A stretch of 64,000 bases of DNA. It comes from Mimachlamys varia. Its lineage: Eukaryota; Mollusca; Bivalvia; Pectinida; Pectinidae. Positions 46,101-58,560 of the stretch are shown here, piece by piece. The position numbers and the translations under genes are program-made. Numbering within the stretch: position 1 is the first letter of the stretch; each line of letters starts with the position of its first letter. The stretch spans positions 8,749,625 through 8,813,624 of the forward strand of contig OX392542.1 of assembly GCA_947623455.1 (NCBI GenBank). Reading direction: 5' to 3'. A model generated the notes under the pieces. The model was given only the letters and a program-made list of their open reading frames with translations. It did not search any database and was not told where the DNA came from.

Positions 46101-47560
46101 TTGTCAACCATTCAAACTCTCTTCAGTGAGCGGATTGTCAACCATTCAAACTATCTTCAGTGAGCGGATTGTTAACCATTCAAAGTCTCTTCAGTGAGTG
46201 GATTGTCAACCATTCAAACTCTCTTCAGTGAGCGGATTGTCAACCATTCAAAGTCTCTTCAGTGAGCGGATTGTCAACCATTCAAACTCTCTTCAGTGAG
46301 CGGATTGTCAACCATTCAAACTCTCTTCATTGAGTTGATTGTCAACCATTCAAACTCTCTTCAGTTAGCTGATTGGCAACCATTCAAACTCTCTTCAGTG
46401 AGCGGATTGTCAACCATTCAAACTCTCTTCAGTGAGCGGATTGTCAACCATTCAAACTCTCTTCATGATCAGTGAGCGGATTGTCAACCATTCAAACTCT
46501 CTTCAGTGAGCGGACTGTCAACCATTCAAACTCTCTTCATGATCAGTGATCTGATTGGCAACCATTCAAACTCTCTTCATTGAGCGGATTGTCAACCATT
46601 CAAACTCTCTTCAGTGAGCGGATTGTCAACCATTCAAACTCTCTTCAGTGAGCGGATTCTCAACCATTCAAACTATCTTCAGTGAGCGGACTGTCAACCA
46701 TTCAAACTCTCTTAATGATCAGTGAGCTGATTGGCAACCATTCAAACTCTCTTCAGTGAGCGGATTGTCAACCATTCAAACTCTCTTCAGTGAGCGGATT
46801 GTCAACCATTCAAACTATCTTCATTGAGCGGATTGTGAACCATTCAAACTCTCTTCATTGAGCGGATTGTCAACCATTCAAACTCTCTTCAGTGAGCGGA
46901 TTGTCAACCATTCAAACTCTCTTCAGTGAGCGGATTCTCAACCATTCAAACTATCTTCAGTGAGCGGATTGTCAACCATTCAAACTCTCTTCAGTGAGCG
47001 GATTGTCAACCATTGAAACTCTCTTCAGTGAGCGGATTGTCAACCATTCAAACTCTCTTCAGTGAGTGGATTGTAAACCATTCAAACTCTCTTCAGTGAG
47101 CGGATTGTCAACCATTCAAACTCTCTTCAGTGAGCGGATTGTCAACCATCAAACTCTCTTCAGTGAGCGGATTGTCAACCATTCAAACTCTCTTCAGTGA
47201 GCGGACTGTCAACCATTCAAAGTCTCTTCAGTGAGTGGATTGTCAACCATTCAAACTCTCTTCATTGAGCGGATTGTCAACCATTCAAACTCTCTTCAGT
47301 GAGCGGATTGTCAACCATTCAAACTCTCTTCAGTGAGCGGATTGTCAACCATTCAAACTCTCTTCATTGAGTTGATTGTCAACCATTCAAACTCTCTTCA
47401 GTGATCAGATTGTCAACCATTCAAACTCTCTTCAGTGAGCGGATTGTCAACCATTCAAACTCGCTTCAGTGACCGGATTGTCAACCATTCAAACTCTCTT
47501 CATGATCAGTGAGCGGATCGTTAACCATCCAAACTCTCTTCAGTGAGCGGATTGTCAACC
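40180..47560 (+). repeat. 7.4-kb higher-order repeat, copy 2
   Basis: This copy differs from copy 1 by whole monomers. Five monomers (170 bp) are missing after 41481. One monomer is missing near 46560 (offset 7182). Seven monomers, one lacking a base, are gained between 46933 and 47220 (offset 7419). Otherwise the variant order is the same, down to rare variants such as TGATCTGATTGG and GATCGTTAACC. Confidence 0.88.
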
Positions 47561-48249
47561 ATTCAAACTCTCTTCAGTGAGCGGATTGTCAACCATTCAA
47601 AGTATCTTCATTGAGCGGATTGTCAACCATTCAAACTCTCTTCAGTGAGCGGATTGTCAACCATTGAAACTCTCTTCAGTGAGCGGATTGTCAACCATTC
47701 AAACTCTCTTCAGTGAGTGGATTGTAAACCATTCAAACTCTCTTCAGTGAGCGGATTGTCAACCATTCAAACTCTCTTCAGTGAGCGGATTGTCAACCAT
47801 CAAACTCTCTTCAGTGAGCGGATTGTCAACCATTCAAACTCTCTTCAATGAGCGGACTGTCAACCATTCAAACTCTCTTCATGATCAGTAAGCTGATTGT
47901 CAACCATTCAAACTCTCGTCAGTGAGCGGATTGTTAACCATTCAAACTCTCTTCAGTGAGCGGATTGTCAACCATTCAAACTCTCTTCAGTGAGCGGATT
48001 GTCAACCATTCAAACTCTCTTCATGATCAGTGAGCGGATTGTCAACCATTCAAACTCTCTTCAGTGAGCGGACTGTCCACCATTCAAACTCTCTTCATGA
48101 TCAGTGAGCTGATTGGCAACCATTCAAACTCTCTTCAGTGAGCGGATTGTTAACCATTCAAACTCTCTTCAGTGAGCGGATTGTCAACCATTCAAACTCT
48201 CTTCAGTGAGCGGATTGTCAACCATTCAAACTCTCTTCAGTGAGCGGAT

Positions 48250-49750
48250 TGTTAACCATTCAAACTCTCTTCAGTGAGTGGATTGTCAACCATTCAAACT
48301 GTCTTCATTGAGCGGATTGTCATCCATTCAAACTCTCTTCAGTGGGCGGATTGCCAACCATTCAAAGTCTCTTCAGTGAGCGGATTGCCAACCAATCAAA
48401 CTCTCTTCAGTGAGCGGATTGTCAACCATTCAAACTCTCTTCAGTGAGCAGATTGTCAACCATTCAAACTCTCTTCAGTGAGCGGATTGTCAACCATTCA
48501 AACTCTCTTCATTGAGCGGATTGTCAACCATTCAAACTATCTTCAGTGAGCGGATTGTCAACCATTCAAACTCTCTTCAGTGAGTGGATTGTCAACCATT
48601 CAAACTCTCTTCAGTGAGCGGATTGTCAACCATTCAAACTCTCTTCAGTGAGCGGATTGTCAACCATTCAAACTCTCTTCAGTGAGCGGATTGTCAACCA
48701 TTCAAACTCTCTTCATTGAGTTGATTGTCAACCATTCAAACTGTCTTCAGTGAGCGGATTGTCAACCATTTAAACTCTCTTCAGTGAGCGGATTGTCAAC
48801 CATTCAAACTCTCTTCATGATCAGTGAGCGGATTGTTAACCATCCAAACTCTCTTCAGTGAGCGGATTGTCAACCATTCAAACTCTCTTCAGTGAGCGGA
48901 TTGTCAACCATTCAAATTCTCTTCAGTGAGCGGATTGTCAACCATTCAAACTCTCTTCAGTGAGCGGATTGTCAACCATTCAAACTCTCTTCAGTGAGCG
49001 GATTGTTAACCATTCAAACTCTCTTCAGTGAGTGGATTGTCAACCATTCAAACTGTCTTCATTGAGCGGATTGTCATCCATTCAAACTCTCTTCAGTGGG
49101 CGGATTGCCAACCATTCAAAGTCTCTTCAGTGAGCGGATTGCCAACCAATCAAACTCTCTTCAGTGAGCGGATTGTCAACCATTCAAACTCTCTTCAGTG
49201 AGCAGATTGTCAACCATTCAAACTCTCTTCAGTGAGCGGATTGTCAACCATTCAAACTCTCTTCATTGAGCGGATTGTCAACCATTCAAACTATCTTCAG
49301 TGAGCGGATTGTCAACCATTCAAAGTCTCTTCAGTGAGTGGATTGTCAACCATTCAAACTCTCTTCAGTGAGCGGATTGTCAACCATTCAAACTCTCTTC
49401 AGTGAGCGGATTGTCAACCATTCAAACTCTCTTCAGTGAGCGGATTGTCAACCATTCAAACTCTCTTCATTGAGTTGATTGTCAACCATTCAAACTGTCT
49501 TCAGTGAGCGGATTGTCAACCATTCAAACTCTCTTCAGTGACCGGATTGTCAACCATTCAAACTCTCTTCATGATCAGTGAGCGGATTGTTAACCATCCA
49601 AACTCTCTTCAGTGAGCGGATTGTCAACCATTCAAACTCTCTTCAGTGAGCGGATTGTCAACCATTCAAACTCTCTTCAGTGAGCGGATTGTCAACCATT
49701 CAAACTCTCTTCAGTGAGCGGATTGTCAACCATTCAAACTCTCTTCATGA
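48250..49750 (+). repeat. 754-bp tandem duplication within the satellite
   Basis: Markers GTTAACC (48251 and 49005), GTGGGCGG (48342 and 49096), ACCAATC (48391 and 49145) and GTTAACCATCC after the 40-bp monomer (48835 and 49589) are all exactly 754 bp apart. Confidence 0.88.
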
Positions 49751-52700
49751 TCAGTGAGCGGATTGTCAACCATTCAAACTCTCTTCAGTGAGCGGACTGT
49801 CAACCATTCAAACTCTCTTCATGATCAGTGAGCTGATTGGCAACCATTCAAACTCTCTTCAGTGAGCGGATTGTTAACCATTCAAACTCTCTTCAGTGAG
49901 CGGATTGTCAACCACTCAAACTCTCTTCAGTGAGCGGATTGTCAACCATTCAAACTCTCTTCAGTGAGCGGATTGTCAACCATTCAAACTCTCTTCAGTG
50001 CGTGGATTGTCAGCCATTCAAACTGTCTTCATTGAGCGGATTGTCATCCATTCAAACTCTCTTCAGTGAGCGGATTGCCAACCATTCAAAGTCTCTTCAG
50101 TGAGCGGATTGCCAACCATTCAAGCTCTCTTCAGTGAGCGGATTGTCAACCATTCAAACTCTCTTCAGTGAGCGGATTGTCAACCATTCAAACTCTCTTC
50201 AGTGAGCGGATTGTCAACCATTCAAACTCTCTTCAGTGAGCGGATTGTCAACCATTCAAACTCTCTTCAGTGAGCGGATTGTCAACCATTCAAAGTCTCT
50301 TCAGTGAGTGGATTGTCAACCATTCAAACTCTCTTCAGTGAGCGGATTGTCAACCATTCAAAGTCTCTTCATTGAGCGGATTGTCAACCATTCAAACTCT
50401 CTTCATTGAACTGATTGTCAACCATTCAAACTCTCTTCATTGAGTTGATTGTCAACCATTCAAACTCTCTTCAGTGAGCGGATTGTCAACCATTCAAACT
50501 CTCTTCAGTGACCGGATTGTCAACCATTCAAACTCTCTTCATGATCAGTGAGCGGATTGTTAACCATCCAAACTCTCTTCAGTGAGCGGATTGTCAACCA
50601 TTCAAACTCTCTTCAGTGAGCGGATTGTCAACCATTCAAACTCTCTTCAGTGAGCTGATTGTCAACCATTCAAACTCTCTTCAGTGAGCGGATTGTCAAC
50701 CATTCAAACTCTCTTCAGTGAGCGGATTGTCAACCATTCAAACTCTCTTCGGTGAGTGGATTGTAAACCATTCAAACTCTCTTCAGTGAGCGGATTGTCA
50801 ACCATTCAAACTCTCTTCAGTGAGCGGATTGTCAACCATTCAAACTCTCTTCAGTGAGCGGATTGTCAACCATTCAAACTCTCTTCATGATCAGTGAGCG
50901 GATTGTTAACCATTCAAACTCTCTTCAGTGAGCCGACTGTCAACCATTCAAACTCTCTTAATGATCAGTGAGCTGATTGGCAACCATTCAAACTCTCTTC
51001 AGTGAGCGGATTGTCAACCATTCAAACTCTCTTCAGTGAGCGGATTGTCAACCATTCAAACTCTCTTCAGTGAGCGGATTGTCAACCATTCAAACTATCT
51101 TCAGTGAGCGGATTGTCAACCATTCAAAGTCTCTTCAGTAAGTGGATTGTCAACCATTCAAACTCTCTTCAGTGAGCGGATTGTCAACCATTCAAAGTCT
51201 CTTCAGTGAGCGGATTGTCAACCATTCAAACTCTCTTCAGTGAGCGGATTGTCAACCATTCAAACTCTCTTCATTGAGTTGATTGTCAACCATTCAAACT
51301 CTCTTCAGTTAGCTGATTGGCAACCATTCAAACTCTCTTCAGTGAGCGGATTGTCAACCATTCAAACTCTCTTCAGTGAGCGGATTGTCAACCATTCAAA
51401 CTCTCTTCATGATCAGTGAGCGGATTGTCAACCATTCAAACTCTCTTCAGTGAGCGGACTGTCAACCATTCAAACTCTCTTCATGATCAGTGAGCTGATT
51501 GGCAACCATTCAAACTCTCTTCAGTGAGCGGATTGTCAACCATTCAAACTCTCTTCAGTGAGCGGATTGTCAACCATTCAAACTCTCTTCAGTGAGTTGA
51601 TTGTCAACCATTCAAACTCTCTTCAGTTAGCGGATTGTCAACCATTCAAACTATCTTCATTGAGCGGATTGTCAACCATTCAAACTCTCTTCATTGAGCT
51701 GATTGGCAACCATTCAAACTCTCTTCAGTGAGCGGATTGTCAACCATTCAAACTCTCTTCAGTGAGCGGATTGTCAACCATTCAAACTCTCTTCATGATC
51801 AGTGAGCGGATTGTCAACCATTCAAACTCTCTTCAGTGAGCGGACTGTCAACCATTCAAACTCTCTTCATGATCAGTGAGCTGATTGGCAACCATTCAAA
51901 CTCTCTTCAGTGAGCGGATTGTCAACCATTCAAACTCTCTTCAGTGAGCGGATTGTCAACCATTCAAACTCTCTTCAGTGAGTTGATTGTCAACCATTCA
52001 AACTCTCTTCAGTTAGCGGATTGTCAACCATTCAAACTATCTTCATTGAGCGGATTGTCAACCATTCAAACTCTCTTCATTGAGCGGATTGTCAACCATT
52101 CAAACTCTCTTCAGTGAGCGGATTGTCAACCATTCAAACTCTCTTCTGTGAGCGGATTCTCAACCATTCAAACTATCTTCAGTGAGCGGACTGTCAACCA
52201 TTCAAACTCTCTTAATGATCAGTGAGCTGATTGGCAACCATTCAAACTCTCTTCAGTATGCGGATTGTCAACCATTCAAACTCTCTTCAGTGAGCGGATT
52301 GTCAACCATTCAAAATATCTTCATTGAGCGGATTGTGAACCATTCAAACTCTCTTCATTGAGCGGATTGGCAACCATTCAAACTCTCTTCAGTGAGCGGA
52401 TTGTCAACCATTCAAACTCTCTTCAGTGAGCGGATTCTCAACCATTCAAACTATCTTCAGTGAGCGGATTGTCAACCATTCAAAGTCTCTTCAGTGAGTG
52501 GATTGTCAACCATTCAAACTCTCTTCAGTGAGCGGATTGTCAACCATTCAAACTCTCTTCAGTGTGCGGATTGTCAACCATTCAAACTCTCTTCAGTGAG
52601 CGGATTGTCAACCATTCAAACTCTCTTCATTGAGTTGATTGTCAACCATTCAAACTCTCTTCAGTGAGCAGATTGTCAACCATTCAAACTCTCTTCATTG

Positions 52701-53389
52701 AGCGGATTGTCAACCATTCAAACTCGCTTCAGTGACCGGATTGTCAACCATTCAAACTCTCTTCATGATCAGTGAGCGGATCGTTAACCATCCAAACTCT
52801 CTTCAGTGAGCGGATTGTCAACCATTCAAACTCTCTTCAGTGAGCGGATTGTCAACCATTCAAAGTCTCTTCATTGAGCGGATTGTCAACCATTCAAACT
52901 CTCTTCAGTTAGCGGATTGTCAACCATTGAAACTCTCTTCAGTGAGCGGATTGTCAACCATTCAAACTCTCTTCGGTGAGTGGATTGTAAACCATTCAAA
53001 CTCTCTTCAGTGAGCGGATTGTCAACCATTCAAACTCACTTCAGTGAGCGGATTGTCAACCATTCAAGCTCTCTTCAGTGAGCGGATTGTCAACCATTCA
53101 AACTCTCTTCAGTGAGCGGACTGTCAACCATTCAAACTCTCTTCATGATCAGTGAGCTGATTGTCAACCATTCAAACTCTCGTCAGTGAGCGGATTGTTA
53201 ACCATTCAAACTCTCTTCAGTGAGCGGATTGTCAACCATTCAAACTCTCTTCAGTGAGCGGATTGTCAACCATTCAAACTCTCTTCAGTGAGCGGATTGT
53301 CAACCATTCAAACTCTCTTCAGTGAGTGGATTGTCAACCATTCAAACTGTCTTCATTGAGCGGATTGTCATCCATTCAAACTCTCTTCA

Positions 53390-56300
53390 GTGGGCGGATT
53401 GCCAACCATTCAAAGTCTCTTCAGTGAGCGGATTGCCAACCATTCAAACTCTCTTCAGTGAGCGGATTGTCAACCATTCAAACTCTCTTCAGTGAGCAGA
53501 TTGTCAACCATTCAAACTCGCTTCATTGAGCGGATTGTCAACCATTCAAACTATCTTCAATGAGCGGATTGTCAACCATTCAAAGTCTCTTCAGTGAGTG
53601 GATTGTCAACCATTCAAACTCTCTTCAGTGAGCGGATTGTCAACCATTCAAACTCTCTTCAGTGAGCGGATTGTCAACCATTCAAACTCTCTTCAGTGAG
53701 CGGATTGTCAACCATTCAAACTCTCTTCATTGAGTTGATTGTCAACCATTCAAACTGTCTTCATTGAGCGGATTGTCAACCATTCAAACTCTCTTCAGTG
53801 ACCGGATTGTCAACCATTCAAACTCTCTTCATGATCAGTGAGCGGATTGTTAACCATCCAAACTCTCTTCAGTGAGCGGATTGTCAACCATTCAAACTCT
53901 CTTCAGTGAGCGGATTGTCAACCATTCAAAGTCTCTTCAGTGAGCTGATTGTCAACCATTCAAACTGTCTTCAGTGAGCGGATTGTCAACCATTCAAACT
54001 CTCTTCAGTGAGCGGATTGTCAACCATTCAAACTCTCTTCAGTGATTGGATTGTAAACCATTCAAACTCTCTTCAGTGAGCGGATTGTCAACCATTCAAA
54101 CTTTCTTCAGTGAGCGGATTGTCAACCATGCAAACTCTCTTCATGATCAGTGAGCGGATTGTCAACCATTCAAACTCTCTTCAGTGAGCGGATTGTCAAC
54201 CATTCAAACTCTCTTCATGATCAGTGAGCTGATTGGCAACCATTCAAACTCTCTTCAGTGTGCGGATTGTCAACCATTCAAACTCTCTTCAGTGAGCGGA
54301 TTGTCAACCATTCAAACTCTCTTCAGTGAGCGGATTGTCAACCATTCAAACTCTCTTCAGTGAGCGGATTGTCAACCATTCAAACTGTCTTCATTGAGCG
54401 GATTGTCATCCATTCAAAGTCTCTTCAGTGAGCGGATTGCCAACCATTCAAAGTCTCTTCAGTGAGCGGATTGTCAACCATTCAAACTCTCTTCAGTGAG
54501 CGGATTGTCAACCATTCAAACTCTCTTCAGTGAGCGGATTGTCAACCATTCAAACTATTTTCATTGAGCGGATTGTCAACCATTCAAACTCTCTTCAGTG
54601 AGCGGATTGTCAACCATTCAAACTCTCTTCAGTGAGCGGATTGTCAACCATTCAAACTCTCTTCAGTGAGCGGATTGTCAACCATTCAAAGTCTCTTCAG
54701 TGAGTGGATTGTCAACCATTCAAACTCTCTTCAGTGAGCGGATTGTCAACCATTCAAACTCTCTTCAGTGAGCGGATTGTCAACCATTCAAACTCTCTTC
54801 ATGATCAGTGAGCGGATTGTCAACCATTCAAACTCTCTTCAGTGAGCGGATTGTTAACCATTCAAACTCTCTTCAGTGAGCGGATTGTCAACCATTCAAA
54901 CTCTCTTCAGTGAGCGGATTGTCAACCATTCAAACTCTCTTCAGTGAGCGGATTGTTAACCATTCAAACTCTCTTCAGTGAGTGGATTGTCAACCATTCA
55001 AACTGTCTTCATTGAGCGGATTGTCATCCATTCAAACTCTCTTCAGTGGGCGGATTGCCAACCATTCAAAGTCTCTTCAGTGAGCGGATTGCAACCATTC
55101 AAACTCTCTTCAGTGAGCGGATTGTCAACCATTCAAACTCTCTTCAGTGAGCAGATTGTCAACCATTCAAACTCTCTTCAGTGAGCGGATTGTCAACCAT
55201 TCAAACTCTCTTCATTGAGCGGATTGTCAACCATTCAAACTATCTTCAATGAGCGGATTGTCAACCATTCAAAGTCTCTTCAGTGAGTGGATTGTCAACC
55301 ATTCAAACTCTCTTCAGTGAGCGGATTGTCAACCATTCAAACTCTCTTCAGTGAGCGGATTGTCAACCATTCAAACTCTCTTCAGTGAGCGGATTGTCAA
55401 CCATTCAAACTCTCTTCATTGAGTTGATTGTCAACCATTCAAACTGTCTTCAGTGAGCGGATTGTCAACCATTCAAACTCTCTTCAGTGACCGGATTGTC
55501 AACCATTCAAACTCTCTTCATGATCAGTGAGCGGATTGTTAACCATCCAAACTCTCTTCAGTGAGCGGATTGTCAACCATTCAAACTCTCTTCAGTGAGC
55601 GGATTGTCAACCATTCAAAGTCTCTTCAGTGAGCTGATTGTCAACCATTCAAACTCTCTTCAGTGAGCGGATTGTCAACCATTCAAACTCTCTTCAGTGA
55701 GCGGATTGTCAACCATTCAAACTCTCTTCGGTGAGTGGATTGTAAACCATTCAAACTCTCTTCAGTGAGCGGATTGTCAACCATTCAAACTTTCTTCAGT
55801 GAGCGGATTGTCAACCATGCAAACTCTCTTCATGATCAGTGAGCGGATTGTCAACCATTCAAACTCTCTTCAGTGAGCGGATTGTCAACCATTCAAACTC
55901 TCTTCATGATCAGTGAGCTGATTGGCAACCATTCAAACTCTCTTCAGTGTGCGGATTGTCAACCATTCAAACTCTCTTCAGTGAGCGGATTGTCAACCAT
56001 TCAAACTCTCTTCAGTGAGCGGATTGTCAACCATTCAAACTCTCTTCAGTGAGCGGATTGTCAACCATTCAAACTGTCTTCATTGAGCGGATTGTCATCC
56101 ATTCAAAGTCTCTTCAGTGAGCGGATTGCCAACCATTCAAAGTCTCTTCAGTGAGCGGATTGTCAACCATTCAAACTCTCTTCAGTGAGCGGATTGTCAA
56201 CCATTCAAACTCTCTTCAGTGAGCGGATTGTCAACCATTCAAACTATTTTCATTGAGCGGATTGTCAACCATTCAAACTCTCTTCAGTGAGCGGATTGTC

Positions 56301-58560
56301 AACCATTCAAACTCTCTTCAGTGAGCGGATTGTCAACCATTCAAACTCTCTTCAGTGAGCGGATTGTCAACCATTCAAAGTCTCTTCAGTGAGTGGATTG
56401 TCAACCATTCAAACTCTCTTCAGTGAGCGGATTGTCAACCATTCAAACTCTCTTCAGTGAGCGGATTGTCAACCATTCAAACTCTCTTCATGATCAGTGA
56501 GCGGATTGTCAACCATTCAAACTCTCTTCAGTGAGCGGACTGTCCACCATTCAAACTCTCTTCATGATCAGTGAGCTGATTGGCAACCATTCAAACTCTC
56601 TTCAGTGAGCGGATTGTTAACCATTCAAACTCTCTTCAGTGAGCGGATTGTCAACCATTCAAACTCTCTTCAGTGAGCGGATTGTCAACCATTCAAACTC
56701 TCTTCAGTGAGCGGATTGTTAACCATTCAAACTCTCTTCAGTGAGTGGATTGTCAACCATTCAAACTGTCTTCATTGAGCGGATTGTCATCCATTCAAAC
56801 TCTCTTCAGTGGGCGGATTGCCAACCATTCAAAGTCTCTTCAGTGAGCGGATTGCAACCATTCAAACTCTCTTCAGTGAGCGGATTGTCAACCATTCAAA
56901 CTCTCTTCAGTGAGCAGATTGTCAACCATTCAAACTCTCTTCAGTGAGCGGATTGTCAACCATTCAAACTCTCTTCATTGAGCGGATTGTCAACCATTCA
57001 AACTATCTTCAATGAGCGGATTGTCAACCATTCAAAGTCTCTTCAGTGAGTGGATTGTCAACCATTCAAACTCTCTTCAGTGAGCGGATTGTCAACCATT
57101 CAAACTCTCTTCATTGAGTTGATTGTCAACCATTCAAACTGTCTTCAGTGAGCGGATTGTCAACCATTCAAACTCTCTTCAGTGACCGGATTGTCAACCA
57201 TTCAAACTCTCTTCATGATCAGTGAGCGGATTGTTAACCATCCAAACTCTCTTCAGTGAGCGGATTGTCAACCATTCAAACTCTCTTCAGTGAGCGGATT
57301 GTCAACCATTCAAAGTCTCTTCAGTGAGCTGATTGTCAACCATTCAAACTCTCTTCAGTGAGCGGATTGTCAACCATTCAAACTCTCTTCAGTGAGCGGA
57401 TTGTCAACCATTCAAACTCTCTTCGGTGAGTGGATTGTAAACCATTCAAACTCTCTTCAGTGAGCGGATTGTCAACCATTCAAACTTTCTTCAGTGAGCG
57501 GATTGTCAACCATGCAAACTCTCTTCATGATCAGTGAGCGGATTGTCAACCATTCAAACTCTCTTCAGTGAGCGGATTGTCAACCATTCAAACTGTCTTC
57601 ATTGAGCGGATTGTCAACCATTCAAACTCTCTTCAGTGAGCGGATTGTCAACCATTCAAACTCTCTTCAGTGAGCGGATTGTCAACCATTCAAACTCTCT
57701 TCAGTGAGCGGATTGTCAACCATTCAAACTCTCTTCATTGAGTTGATTGTCAACCATTCAAACTGTCTTCAGTGAGCGGATTGTCAACCATTCAAACTCT
57801 CTTCAGTGACCGGATTGTCAACCATTCAAACTCTCTTCATGATCAGTGAGCGGATTGTTAACCATCCAAACTCTCTTCAGTGAGCGGATTGTCAACCATT
57901 CAAACTCTCTTCAGTGAGCGGATTGTCAACCATTCAAAGTCTCTTCAGTGAGCTGATTGTCAACCATTCAAACTCTCTTCAGTGAGTGGATTGTCAACCA
58001 TTCAAACTCTCTTCAGTGAGCGGATTGTCAACCATTCAAACTCTCTTCGGTGAGTGGATTGTAAACCATTCAAACTCTCTTCAGTGAGCGGATTGTCAAC
58101 CATTCAAACTTTCTTCAGTGAGCGGATTGTCAACCATGCAAACTCTCTTCATGATCAGTGAGCGGATTGTCAACCATTCAAACTCTCTTCAGTGAGCGGA
58201 CTGTCAACCATTCAAACTCTCTTCATGATCAGTGAGCTGATTGGCAACCATTCAAACTCTCTTCAGTGTGCGGATTGTCAACCATTCAAACTCTCTTCAG
58301 TGAGCGGATTGTCAACCATTCAAACTCTCTTCAGTGAGCGGATTGTCAACCATTCAAACTCTCTTCAGTGAGCGGATTGTCAACCATTCAAACTGTCTTC
58401 ATTGAGCGGATTGTCATCCATTCAAAGTCTCTTCAGTGAGCGGATTGCCAACCATTCAAAGTCTCTTCAGTGAGCGGATTGTCAACCATTCAAACTCTCT
58501 TCAGTGAGCGGATTGTCAACCATTCAAACTCTCTTCAGTGAGCGGATTGTCAACCATTCA
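53390..58560 (+). repeat. ~1.66-1.76-kb higher-order repeats, three copies
   Basis: The GTGGGCGG marker recurs at 53390, 55046 and 56809, and CCATGCAAAC at about 54127, 55816 and 57511. Spacings are 1656-1763 bp, which differ by monomer gain or loss and by a one-base deletion (GATTGCAACC near 55088 and its copy near 56851). A further ~625-bp duplication inside the third copy gives another CCATGC at 58136. Confidence 0.85.
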
